DNA from: Nitrosomonas sp.
GTDB taxonomy: Bacteria > Pseudomonadota > Gammaproteobacteria > Burkholderiales > Nitrosomonadaceae
Direction: 5' to 3'
Assembly (NCBI GenBank): GCA_024281995.1
Contig: JAMWZW010000004.1
Span: 62,001-126,000, forward strand
DNA length: 64,000 nucleotides
Both the position numbers and the translations under genes were made by a program. Under the pieces are notes generated by a model. The model was not told the origin of the DNA. It was given only the letters and a program-made list of their open reading frames with translations, and did no database searches. Positions 37,690 through 47,206 of the stretch are shown here, piece by piece. Numbering within the stretch: position 1 is the first letter of the stretch; the number at the start of each line of letters is the position of its first letter.

Positions 37690-38780
37690 TTATTCGCGGC
37701 GCAGGAATTGATGAAGTGCTTCATTGCGGCTTCCAATGGCATTTGATAGGGCCCTATTTCACTGATACCCTGGGTATACAAAGCCCGGCGACCAGCGGTC
37801 ATTAATTGACAATTTCTTTCATCCTCGCGTGCTGTCCCGGTAAGCAGCTTGCTCTGCTTATTACTAAATCCCGTTCAAACAATACAATTTCTTCCGGATA
37901 GTAAAATCAACGACATTTGCGCACTCTCAACTGTCGGTAGTATTGTGCTGATAACTAAAGTATCGGGATACCATTCAAGCATGATATCGGAAAATATAAC
38001 AACCATTCTGCTCCGTATGATGGCATTGTACCTTGGGTTTGTTGCAGCACTTGCTCTTGCCATTTAGCGTCTGTTGACTTCCGGGTTTCTCCAGCGTGCA
38101 TTATCCCAATCGCTACAGTTTGTGCACTATACCAATCGCCAAATTCCCAATCGAGTTTTTCAATATTGACGAAATGCCCCAACCCGGGTGGAACGGATCG
38201 ACATGGTAATCTTCCAGATAAACTTCAATAAACGTTTTCCAGTGCCACGGGTAGTGATCAATCTGCACACGATCTAGCAGGTAACCTGTGAAATCAAAAT
38301 TCTTTAGCATGTGTGCGCACTAAAAGCTTCGTCAAATCGTGGGAAACCTTGCGTTTACCGGCAAATAACAAACCATTCCAACTTTGCAACGAGTTTTAGC
38401 AAGATTTAGACAAGGATTCTGATTAAAATGTGGCGCACCCAGCAATTTGCCATTGAGTGCATAAGTCCAACGATGAATCGGACATACAATATTTTTTGTA
38501 TTACTTCTTCCCTTTCAATAACAGCGCTTGCCAATGGCGGCAAACATTGGAAAGCAATTCAAATACCTTGTTTATTACGTACCAGCACTTTGGCATTATC
38601 CATCCATTCCGGTACATAATAATCTCCAAACATTTGGTACCATCGCTTCGTGACCCACATAACCCGGTCCTTGTTCGAACGGGATACGTTTTTCAATTTC
38701 AAGAATTTTGGATCTAGGTACCAGTCAACGGGAGTTGTACTGATATCTGTCAGTTGTGAGATCTCAGCCATATTTGACAT
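37690..38780 (-). pseudogene. Rieske-type ring-hydroxylating oxygenase alpha subunit, heavily frameshifted
   Basis: Reading the minus strand in changing frames gives one protein from VDWYLDPK (near 38720) through MFGDYYVPEWMDNAKVLVRN, the Rieske ligands NVCRH and CPIHRWTYALNG (near 38430-38500), GYLLDRVQIDHYPWHWK, VYLEDYHVDPFHPG (catalytic iron His region), DWEFGDWYS and FPDIMLEWYPD, to an end near 37690. At least five indels are needed. The original was an oxygenase large subunit that binds a 2Fe-2S cluster and mononuclear iron. Its partner genes are absent. Confidence 0.75.
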
Positions 38781-38994
38781 ATCAATCTTATATCTCCCAA
38801 GAAAAAATTAGCGGCAAAAATACACGAAAAGCCAAAAATTAAAACCCATAGTTGTATAAAAACGAAAAATCAATTGCTTGGTTATAATAGCAATCTTGGT
38901 AGTAAAATATGAATTTCCTTGTGGTATACATAAACACCTTAATTATAATTGTAACAAATTGAATTACTTAATTAATAAAAAAGCGAGCATCGTA

Positions 38995-40406
38995 ATGAAA
39001 TCTACATATCAGTTTAAAAAAAATCATGGATACATCTATTACCCGCTGTATTCATTGTAAGTTTATCTGCATGCGACAGCAGCGGTGAGAAAATGTTGAT
39101 ACATCGCCATCGACTTCTTTAGCAGTTACAACTAAAAAAACTATGCTCACTGGTCCCGCTACTGGCATTTTCGTTGATTCTCCTGTTTCCGGTGTTTCCT
39201 ACGCGGCATCTTCCGGAAAAAACGGAGTAACCAATGAAAAAGGTGAATTCAATTTTAATCATGGCGACAAAATCGAATTCAAATTAGGAGATTTGACACT
39301 TGGCAATATTCAGGGGTTCGCAAATTGTGACACCTATTGAACTGGCTGGAGACAGCGATAATAAGCTGCAAAATTTACTGATCTTACTGCAATCCTTGGA
39401 TTCTGACAGTGATCTACAAACGGCATTTCCATTTCGAATGAAACAGCTGCTGTTTAAAGGAACTATCAATCTAGACAGCAATCCGGAAACATTCGCCGAA
39501 TCCGCAAATTTAAAATCCATAATGGAAACTAGCGGTATCGAAGGGAACGTCAGAACACTGGAAGAAGCCCGCACACATTTTCTTTCCCAAGGAGTAGCGT
39601 TACTCAGTGCGCAGATTTGGGTCAATTATTCCAACCAAACAGCCAGTGTGCTACGAGTGGCTGCTGACAGCAGCGGTGAATATTTGCACGGCGAAGCAAG
39701 ACCAGACGATTCCTGTGATGAGAATCGTGTTTGCGGCGGCAAAACTGTCTTTCAAGCCGGTGTTGAATACGGTGTCGCCAATGCTGTCGATTTTGATAAT
39801 CGCGGATTTAAATTAGTGGGAACGCCAAATATAGACACCAATCTTAAAGCTGGCCTCTCCAATCCTGGACCGACCCGGCGCGTGCGAACAGATGGCTATG
39901 AATTGATCAATTCCGATATTGTCACGGTGCAAAGAGAACGCGAAAAAACCAGTGTATTTGGTGAATTATTTCATATTGCCAAACCGATCCAATTAAGCAA
40001 TGAAAATGAAGTTGCTGAAAAGGAAGTCAAAGAAACTCGTTACTCAAAAATTGACAATGATGCCAATGGCATCGTCGGTGCGTGGGCGTATGATAGCGAT
40101 GCTATTAATACACAAACATTGGTTTTCTTTCCAAATGGCAAATTCGTGATGGTAGATCCTAATGGTGCAACACAACGTGAAGATCAAGCAAAATGCAGCA
40201 AGCCAGGTATTGAATTTGCATCCTATAATTATGACAAAAGCACCGGAAAATTAAACCTGTCAAGCTATACCTATAATACCAATGGATGCGCCGGTTTTTC
40301 TGATGTGGACGGTAGTGTTGGCTTTTCAATCAACGCTGATGGAAATACCGCCAAATTAGACAAACAAGGTGAAGAATCTGTCACTGTTTATCGTGTTTCA
40401 AAGTAG
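38995..40406 (+). pseudogene. frameshifted surface lipoprotein
   Basis: From ATG 38995 a signal with a lipobox (SLSAC) can be read only by changing frame. A second piece (39143-39340: GIFVDSPVSGVSYAASSGKN, FNFNHGDKIEFKLGDLTLG) is followed after another shift at about 39310 by a long open frame to 40406. The GxFxDSxVSGxxY plus SLG/LGxxxG layout is common in exported lipoproteins of proteobacteria. The last ~360 residues are intact and end in a small beta domain with paired cysteines (KCSKPG, NGCAG). Confidence 0.6.
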
Positions 40407-40514
40407 CGCAAGCTTCTTGTTGTTAAAAGTTACTTATCGGAGAAAATTCAATTTCCGGTAAGTAACTCCTGTTAATGTTGAGCAGGATTCGATCCATCTT
40501 TCATTCATTGATCT

Positions 40515-42716
40515 ATGCCGATTATCCGTGTCGCGCTTAATATCCCGATCGACACGCTGTTTGATTATCAGGCAGACGATGCCACTGAAAATGATATCGG
40601 CTCTCGTGCTTGTGTACCTTTTGGAAACAAACGAGTCACTGGCGTCATTATCGCGGTAACTACTGACACACAAATCGCGACCGAAAAACTGAAAGCGGTT
40701 TATTGTATTGATAGAGAAATAAATCCTCTACCGCCTGCACTACTCCAGTTATTTAAATTCTGCAGTCAGTACTATCATTACCCAGAAGGTATGGTGATCT
40801 TGAATAGCTTGCCTACCAAGTTACGTAACAATAAACCGGTCAAACTGAAACAATCCATTAATAACTATCAATACGATCTTACCGAAATCGGGAAACAACT
40901 TGATTTATCGAGCATTCCTGCACGTCAGCGCATAGCCCGTCAGTTGCTGGCCAACTTTCACCAAATAGCACCATTAACCAGTGCTCAAATCAAACAAATC
41001 TCACCACGTGCCCAAAAATTAGTGCTTCAGTGGCTACAATTGGGATGGATATCAGCAACTCCTATAGCAACTTCCGTGTCAGTTGATACCGCACTCCAAA
41101 AAACGATCAAAACGCCCATACTAACAATCGAACAAGAGGCGGCTGTCAACACTATCACGACGCATCTCAAGCAATTTAACACTTGGTTGCTGCAAGGCAT
41201 TACCGGTAGCGGCAAAACTGAGGTTTATCTCAATGTGATTGCTGCAGCTCTAGCTTGTAACAAACAGGCATTAATACTCGTACCTGAAATTAGCTTAACA
41301 CCTCAATTGGAGAGCATTTTCCGTACACGCTTTCCTGCTATTCCCATGGTAAGCTTGCATAGCAGACTCAACGATACCGAAAGACTAGCAAGTTGGTTAC
41401 AAGCACATCGCGGCGAAGCACGAATTATCTTGGGCACCCGCCTTGCAGTTTTTACACCACTACCTGACCTTGGATTAATCATTGTTGATGAAGAACATGA
41501 TAGCTCATTCAAGCAACAGGATGGACTGCGTTATTCTGCGCGCGATCTCGCTATTTTTCGCGCCAGACAGATGAATATTCCAGTGATATTAGGTTCTGCA
41601 ACGCCATCACTGGAAAGTTACCACAATGCGCTCAGCGGTCGCTACCGCAGTGTACGGTTGCAGTCGCGCGCCATAAAAAAAGCTGCATTGCCGACGGTTC
41701 AGTGCATTGATGTGCGCCGCCATAAAACTCCGGAGGGATTGTCCGAACCTCTCATCAAGGCCATACAACAATGCCTGTCTGAAAAACACCAAAGCCTTGT
41801 GTTTATTAACCGGCGTGGCTACGCCCCGGTACTGTTATGCAAATCGTGCGGATGGACGGCAATTTGTCAGCGTTGCTCCAGCCGTCTTGTGGTTCACCTA
41901 CGTGCTAAAAAATTATGCTGCCACCATTGTGGCTATGAAGGACAATTTCCGCGAGCTTGCTTACACTGTGGCAATCAAGACATCGCACCTTTCGGACAAG
42001 GCACACAACGTGTGGAAGAGTCTTTAGCGCGCTATCTCCCAACCGCAAGAATTTTACGTATCGACCGTGACAGCACACGTCATAAAAATGCTTGGCAGGA
42101 AATTCTGCATGCTGTCCATGAACAACAAGTGGATATCTTAGTTGGCACGCAATTACTGGCCAAAGGTCATGATTTTCCTAATTTGTCAGTGGTGGCTATC
42201 CTTAATGCCGACAACTCTCTGTACAGTACCGATTTTCGTGCCACTGAGCGCCTGTTTGCACAATTGATACAAGTCTCCGGACGCGCCGGACGCGCCAATG
42301 TCAGTGGCCACGTACTCATCCAGACAGAATTTCCTGATCATCCTTTATACCGAGCCTTGCAAGCGCACGATTATGATGGATGGGCACAAAATCTTTTGGC
42401 TGAAAGAAAAATTGCCGCTTTTCCGCCCTACGTATATCAAGCACTATTATGCGCTGAAGCGCATAACCGGCAACTCGCATTAGATTTTCTAACCCGAGCA
42501 GCTAAACTTGCAACACCGCCAGAGACCGTCACGCTATTCGATCCCGTCCCGGCACAAATGCCACGCTTGAAAGGCCTAGAACGTGCTCACTTGCTCGTAC
42601 AATCAGCGTCACGCAAACAATTGCAAGCATTTCTTAGTCATTGGTACGTGCAAATTAACGCTTTGCAGAGTCATAAGGTTCGTTGGATTTTGGATGTGGA
42701 TCCGCTTGAATTTTGA
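40515..42716 (+). CDS. priA: primosomal protein N' (replication restart helicase)
   Basis: A 3'-5' superfamily-2 helicase that reloads DnaB at stalled forks. The N-terminal DNA-binding domain is followed by Walker A GITGSGKTEVYL, the DEEH box (IIVDEEHDSSFKQQDGLRYS), GSATPSLESY, and the zinc-binding cysteine block (CKSCGWTAICQRC, CCHHCGYEG, CLHCGNQ). Motif V-VI has GTQLLAKGHDFPN and QVSGRAGRA. The length of 733 is typical. It stands alone. Confidence 0.97.
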   Translation: MPIIRVALNIPIDTLFDYQADDATENDIGSRACVPFGNKRVTGVIIAVTTDTQIATEKLKAVYCIDREINPLPPALLQLFKFCSQYYHYPEGMVILNSLPTKLRNNKPVKLKQSINNYQYDLTEIGKQLDLSSIPARQRIARQLLANFHQIAPLTSAQIKQISPRAQKLVLQWLQLGWISATPIATSVSVDTALQKTIKTPILTIEQEAAVNTITTHLKQFNTWLLQGITGSGKTEVYLNVIAAALACNKQALILVPEISLTPQLESIFRTRFPAIPMVSLHSRLNDTERLASWLQAHRGEARIILGTRLAVFTPLPDLGLIIVDEEHDSSFKQQDGLRYSARDLAIFRARQMNIPVILGSATPSLESYHNALSGRYRSVRLQSRAIKKAALPTVQCIDVRRHKTPEGLSEPLIKAIQQCLSEKHQSLVFINRRGYAPVLLCKSCGWTAICQRCSSRLVVHLRAKKLCCHHCGYEGQFPRACLHCGNQDIAPFGQGTQRVEESLARYLPTARILRIDRDSTRHKNAWQEILHAVHEQQVDILVGTQLLAKGHDFPNLSVVAILNADNSLYSTDFRATERLFAQLIQVSGRAGRANVSGHVLIQTEFPDHPLYRALQAHDYDGWAQNLLAERKIAAFPPYVYQALLCAEAHNRQLALDFLTRAAKLATPPETVTLFDPVPAQMPRLKGLERAHLLVQSASRKQLQAFLSHWYVQINALQSHKVRWILDVDPLEF

Positions 42717-42832
42717 TCGCTCCGAATTTACTGCAAGGAAAGCTGCATAAAATGCGGTAACACTCTTTATTTCGAGCGCTTTGTACAATCAGATTTGAAC
42801 TAATACGTGTTAACTAATCATTCGATCAGTAG

Positions 42833-43531
42833 CTACCATGGCACTTCTTGTCCATCAAATGCAAAAAATTTGCCGGAATCTTCAAATCTCAAATCCTCAA
42901 TAACTCTTCGCATGCCAGTCACACTCTGCTCGACCGAAATTAATGCGCTGGGACCACCCATATCTGTCCTCACCCAACCCGGATGTAATAACACTGCAGT
43001 AATCTGTCTTCCACTCAGATCAATCGACAGACTTTTCATCACCATATTAACCGCCGCTTTACTAGAACGATAGATATAGCTCCCACCGCCGCGATTATCA
43101 GCAATGCTGCCCATTTTGCTGGTAATGGTGATGAGGGTTTTAAGCTCACTTTTAGCAATGTGCTGTATAAAAGCTTCAGCCATCTTGAGCGGTGCCATCG
43201 TATTGACAGTAAGGGCATAATTCCAAGCAGAGTAATCAGTAGCCCCAAACCGATCGCCTCGATCTGGCGGATAAACACCGGCATTGTTAATCAATAAATC
43301 TATCGCTTGTACGGAAAGTGCTTGAGCCAATTGCTCGATCTGCGCATGATCAGCGACATCTAATTGATGGATACTTATTTGATCAGGATATTCCGTTCCT
43401 AAGCGATTCAATGCTTCCGCTGCAATGGGATTGCGGCAACAGGCAAAAATTTGCCATCCTTCATTAGCGTACTGACGCACAAATTCAAGTCCTATGCCAC
43501 GATTGGCACCGGTAATCAGTACAGTTTTCAT
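42833..43531 (-). CDS. short-chain dehydrogenase/reductase
   Basis: An NAD(P)-dependent oxidoreductase with TGANRGIGLEF, the NNAG motif (INNAGVYPP), an active-site serine in ITITSKMGS and the tyrosine-lysine pair in YIYRSSKAAVN. The length of 232 is that of classical SDRs similar to the C-factor (CsgA) group. Substrate unknown. Confidence 0.88.
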   Translation of the reverse strand: MKTVLITGANRGIGLEFVRQYANEGWQIFACCRNPIAAEALNRLGTEYPDQISIHQLDVADHAQIEQLAQALSVQAIDLLINNAGVYPPDRGDRFGATDYSAWNYALTVNTMAPLKMAEAFIQHIAKSELKTLITITSKMGSIADNRGGGSYIYRSSKAAVNMVMKSLSIDLSGRQITAVLLHPGWVRTDMGGPSALISVEQSVTGMRRVIEDLRFEDSGKFFAFDGQEVPW

Positions 43532-43734
43532 TTTTTCTCCTTATCGTGATTTCACCTTGTGGGCGCAATGTTTCGCTGCAAGCAAATTTGAATATCCCAT
43601 AACTCAAGGTAAAATAACATATCAATTTTTATCGAATCGTAAAATTTCCAGATTGACTATTAGCAAGTAATCATCTCCAGCAATTTGCTGCACTATGATT
43701 ATCAAAATAATCCAAACATCTTTATCACAAAACC

Positions 43735-45753
43735 ATGATTGAAACCACTGCTGCACTGGCGCGAGGGTCGCAACTGGCGGCTAACTTAATTCTTTTCGGA
43801 AGCTGCTTTTTTCTTGCTTTGATTGGGCAACATAATGCTTTATTCCATACTTCCTGGGTTATTCGTTTGGAACGATATTTGCCATGGTTGGCAGGTATTG
43901 TGCTGTTCGGACTACTAGGTGTTTTAGCTACCACCACAGGCGAAGCCACAGGTATAGCAAGCCATGCTTGGAACCCGGCAGCATGGATGGAAATTATTCA
44001 ACAAACTCAAATAGGGCATATTTTGCTTGCACGGATTTTGTTGGCAGTCCTGTTATTGATCGCAGTACTGACGATGCAGCGCTTAAACCGCAAACGATGG
44101 CATTATCTTTTATGTGCGCTTTTTGCCTCGCTTCCGTTAATTGCCGGTACTTTGATGAGCCACTCCAGTGCCGATGAAATGTCGTTTATTGCAGTTGCCC
44201 CCTATGCATTGCATATCATATTGGCTGGGGTGTGGTTTGGTGCATTGCCAGCTTTTTTGTATATCATCGTCAGTAACGGCAAAAACTGTGACAATACAAC
44301 TCACTCCAATGCCGGTTATCTGAAGTTGTTCTCGTCAATTGCATTGCCTGCAATGCTACTGCTTGCAATCACAGGATTGATTGTAACCGATCGGCTGGTT
44401 GAAACTTTTTACCATACGTTGGTTTCCAGCGCTTATGGTTGGCTATTAATTACCAAATTAATCATTTTGTCAGTCATTTTAATCATTGCATCTCAGGTGC
44501 GATTTAAATGGCTTCCGCTTTTTTCACAATCTGCTTCTCAGCAACATCATGAAACGGTTAGTCACTTAAAGAAATGGGTCGGCATAGAATTCTATCTTGC
44601 ACTGCTGCTAATCTTCATTGCAACGATATTGGCCAACACTTTGCCCGCCAAACATACTATGATCGAAAACTGGCCATATCCGTTTCGTTTCTCGATTGAT
44701 GCCACTTGGGATCAACCCAATGTTCAGCAAATGGTTTGGTTAGGGACGGTATTGTTTGTTATAGCACTCAGCACGATTTGGCTAGGAATAAAAAATAACT
44801 GGAGCAAAATAAAAAAAATTTTTATCCCGGTCATGCTCAGCATCAGTTCAATGGCTATAGCCTTGCCACCACTAGCCATTGAGGCATATCCTGAAACTTA
44901 TTTGAAACCCGCTGTACCATTCGATGCAGTATCCATATCCAAAGGCTTACAATTGTTTTCCATGCACTGTGTCAGTTGTCATGGCCCTCAGGGCAAAGGT
45001 ACGGGAACAATTTCCGATCCCGACACGAAAGATCCCACTGACTTATTAACCGAACCGCATACAGCGAACTATACAGTCGGCAATGTTTTTCACTGGTTAT
45101 CTCACGGTATTTCAGGCACTACTATGCCAGGTTTTTCTGCAACATTGTCCGAAGAAGATCGTTGGGATCTCATTAACTTTCTCCACGCCTTATCACGAGG
45201 TTTTGACGCCCGCCTGCTCGGCAGCATGATCGTTCCTGAAATGCCTGCCATTGCTTCCCCAGTGTTTAATTATTCGACAACCGATGGTTCCAACGGCAAT
45301 TTAAAAGATTTCCGTCTACAAAAAAATGTCCTGCTGGTATTATTTTCCTGGCCACGCTCCAAGGAGCGTTTTTTTCAATTAGCTGCCGTATATGACAAAA
45401 TCAAAGCGCTCGATACTGAAATTCTGGCTGTCCCCAATCATGCGCTGAACGAAGAAGAATTGCAGCAAGTAGTGAGTATCGTTCCCTTTCCAGTGGTTAC
45501 CGAAGGCTGGTCTGAAATTAAAGATAGCTACTGGTTGTACCGACGCGTCCGAACCGTACCGGATTTATCAGGTAAAGGCATGTTTCCAGGACACATGGAA
45601 TTTGTAACCGACCGCTTCGGATATTTAAGAGCTCGCTGGGTTGCCCAATTTGAAGGATTTGGTTGGCAAAATATCGGTGCCTTGACGTCGCAACTGACAC
45701 AGCTTAACCAGGAAGGAGAAATTATGCCGCCACCTGGCGAGCATGCGCATTGA
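43735..45753 (+). CDS. CopD-domain, cytochrome c and redoxin-like fusion protein
   Basis: A three-part membrane protein of 672 residues. Residues ~1-380 have 9-10 membrane helices of the CopD copper-import type (GTLMSHSSADEMSF, LHIILAGVWFGALP). A class-I cytochrome c domain follows, with CVSCH at Cys412-His416 and axial Met in TTMPGFSA. The last ~180 residues resemble a thioredoxin-like SCO/redoxin fold without a CxxxC pair (NVLLVLFSWPRSKERF). A role in periplasmic copper handling or delivery to a copper enzyme is likely. The order of domains is unusual. Confidence 0.75.
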   Translation: MIETTAALARGSQLAANLILFGSCFFLALIGQHNALFHTSWVIRLERYLPWLAGIVLFGLLGVLATTTGEATGIASHAWNPAAWMEIIQQTQIGHILLARILLAVLLLIAVLTMQRLNRKRWHYLLCALFASLPLIAGTLMSHSSADEMSFIAVAPYALHIILAGVWFGALPAFLYIIVSNGKNCDNTTHSNAGYLKLFSSIALPAMLLLAITGLIVTDRLVETFYHTLVSSAYGWLLITKLIILSVILIIASQVRFKWLPLFSQSASQQHHETVSHLKKWVGIEFYLALLLIFIATILANTLPAKHTMIENWPYPFRFSIDATWDQPNVQQMVWLGTVLFVIALSTIWLGIKNNWSKIKKIFIPVMLSISSMAIALPPLAIEAYPETYLKPAVPFDAVSISKGLQLFSMHCVSCHGPQGKGTGTISDPDTKDPTDLLTEPHTANYTVGNVFHWLSHGISGTTMPGFSATLSEEDRWDLINFLHALSRGFDARLLGSMIVPEMPAIASPVFNYSTTDGSNGNLKDFRLQKNVLLVLFSWPRSKERFFQLAAVYDKIKALDTEILAVPNHALNEEELQQVVSIVPFPVVTEGWSEIKDSYWLYRRVRTVPDLSGKGMFPGHMEFVTDRFGYLRARWVAQFEGFGWQNIGALTSQLTQLNQEGEIMPPPGEHAH

Positions 45754-45890
45754 TTTAACCACTTAAGTGAGAAACATATTTATAATTAATCAGTTATTAA
45801 TTTAAATCTTTCTCAAAAACATAATTGTTATAACCGTAATAAATGATTGAATAGTATTTCAAGTAGTTACAATCACGGGAGTACAGTGAA

Positions 45891-46673
45891 GTGAATGACC
45901 AGAATACCAAGATAATATGGATGGCACTATGTAAAAACAGGGAAAATGCGCAGAGAATTGATGCAGGTAATAATAGAAAAATTACAATTCACACCATGCA
46001 TGAGACCACCGATAGAAATCATATTGCAAATGTAATTGCAGTCAATCAGCCAAATCTCATTTGTTTCGACTATGACTTCCCAGACTTGACCGGCTTACAA
46101 TTACTTAAGCAGATTCGATTCAATCATTCCAATATTCCGGTCATCATGCTGACGCTTCAGCACAGTGAGAATCTGGCTGTTTGGGCATTTAGAACTGGTG
46201 TCAGAAATTATCTCGTCAAGCCACTCAAATGCGAATATGTAGTTAATGAAATCATTCAGCTCTCAACGTTATTCAAATCTGATCATTCCAAAGCACGTAT
46301 TAATCTCCTGAGATCTTACCAAATCCCCCAAGAATTTCATTTCTTCTCAAAATCGCTCTTATCCAAACGCACAACCATAGCAATCAACCATGTGGAAACA
46401 CATTTCCACAAAAAAATTACTGAGCGGGAAGTGGCATCAATTTGTGGTATGAGTGTTTTTACTTTTAGTAGAATTTTTCACAGTGAACATAACATGACTT
46501 TTCGCGAATTTCTCGTTCAACACCGTATCACGCAAGCTAAAGAATTTCTTCGCAATCCAAAAATAGCGATTACAGATGTAGCTCAATTAAGCGGATTTAC
46601 TGACACATCCAGCTTTTACCGCCTTTTTCGCCGTTATGTAGGTATGGCACCATCGAACTACCAAAAGAAATAA
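45891..46673 (+). CDS. response regulator with AraC-type DNA-binding domain
   Basis: A 260-residue regulator. The receiver-like domain (~1-130) keeps the acceptor aspartate (ICFDYDFPDLTG), the Thr in VIMLTLQ and the lysine in LVKPL. It lacks the acidic pair expected after the first strand (here IIWMALCKN). The C-terminal AraC domain has two helix-turn-helix units (ITEREVASICGMSVFTFSR; ITDVAQLSGFTDTSSFYRLF). The start is a GTG with GGGAG upstream. No kinase is adjacent. Target genes unknown, possibly the exported protein at 47207. Confidence 0.85.
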   Translation: MNDQNTKIIWMALCKNRENAQRIDAGNNRKITIHTMHETTDRNHIANVIAVNQPNLICFDYDFPDLTGLQLLKQIRFNHSNIPVIMLTLQHSENLAVWAFRTGVRNYLVKPLKCEYVVNEIIQLSTLFKSDHSKARINLLRSYQIPQEFHFFSKSLLSKRTTIAINHVETHFHKKITEREVASICGMSVFTFSRIFHSEHNMTFREFLVQHRITQAKEFLRNPKIAITDVAQLSGFTDTSSFYRLFRRYVGMAPSNYQKK

Positions 46674-47206
46674 AATTTCTGTCCAACCTAATTGCGCAAG
46701 ATTTCAGATTCAAACATATTTGCAAGAAAATAATCGTTTTTAAGAAGGCCTTAGACTAACGATTATGCCTAGTTATTTAGGCGCAGTGGGTTGCAATGAT
46801 ATCAATAACAGCGAAGATTAGTTGCACAGATAGAATACCCACTTCTAGTAGCGCGATTCTAGATGGGTAAATAACCTCTAAAAAACCATGGCTTTTAATC
46901 AATCAATTCAGAGAACTAATTTAAAACTTAAACGCACTCGCTGAGAATTTTGCAACTGGTTTGAACAAATCCACACATAATGATTCTATTGGTTGATAAG
47001 CGCTTCATAGAAAATCAATTGAGCTATCATTAACAATATAAATTTATACTTAAAAGTACAAAAATATCGACGAATCATAAACCTGTGCATTGATATACTC
47101 GAATGAATCACTATTGTCGCAAAACTTTTCTCCATTCAGTATCTGTTCAGATTCTTGACGATATGATGACAATAAATATCTAACAGATTGCAGAAAGAGG
47201 GTAATC
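46674..47206. other. intergenic region before the GGGFD-repeat protein
   Basis: About 530 bases. A short hairpin GCCTA/TAGGC (46766-46783) and a weak inverted repeat around ACCCA...TGGGT (46838-46869) are the only structures I can pick out. It probably holds the promoter of the next gene. No coding frame is convincing. Confidence 0.3.

Noticed and set aside
45763..45776. CACTTAAGTG palindrome as an operator
   Set aside because: A single 10-base palindrome without a second copy or a neighbouring promoter motif is not enough.
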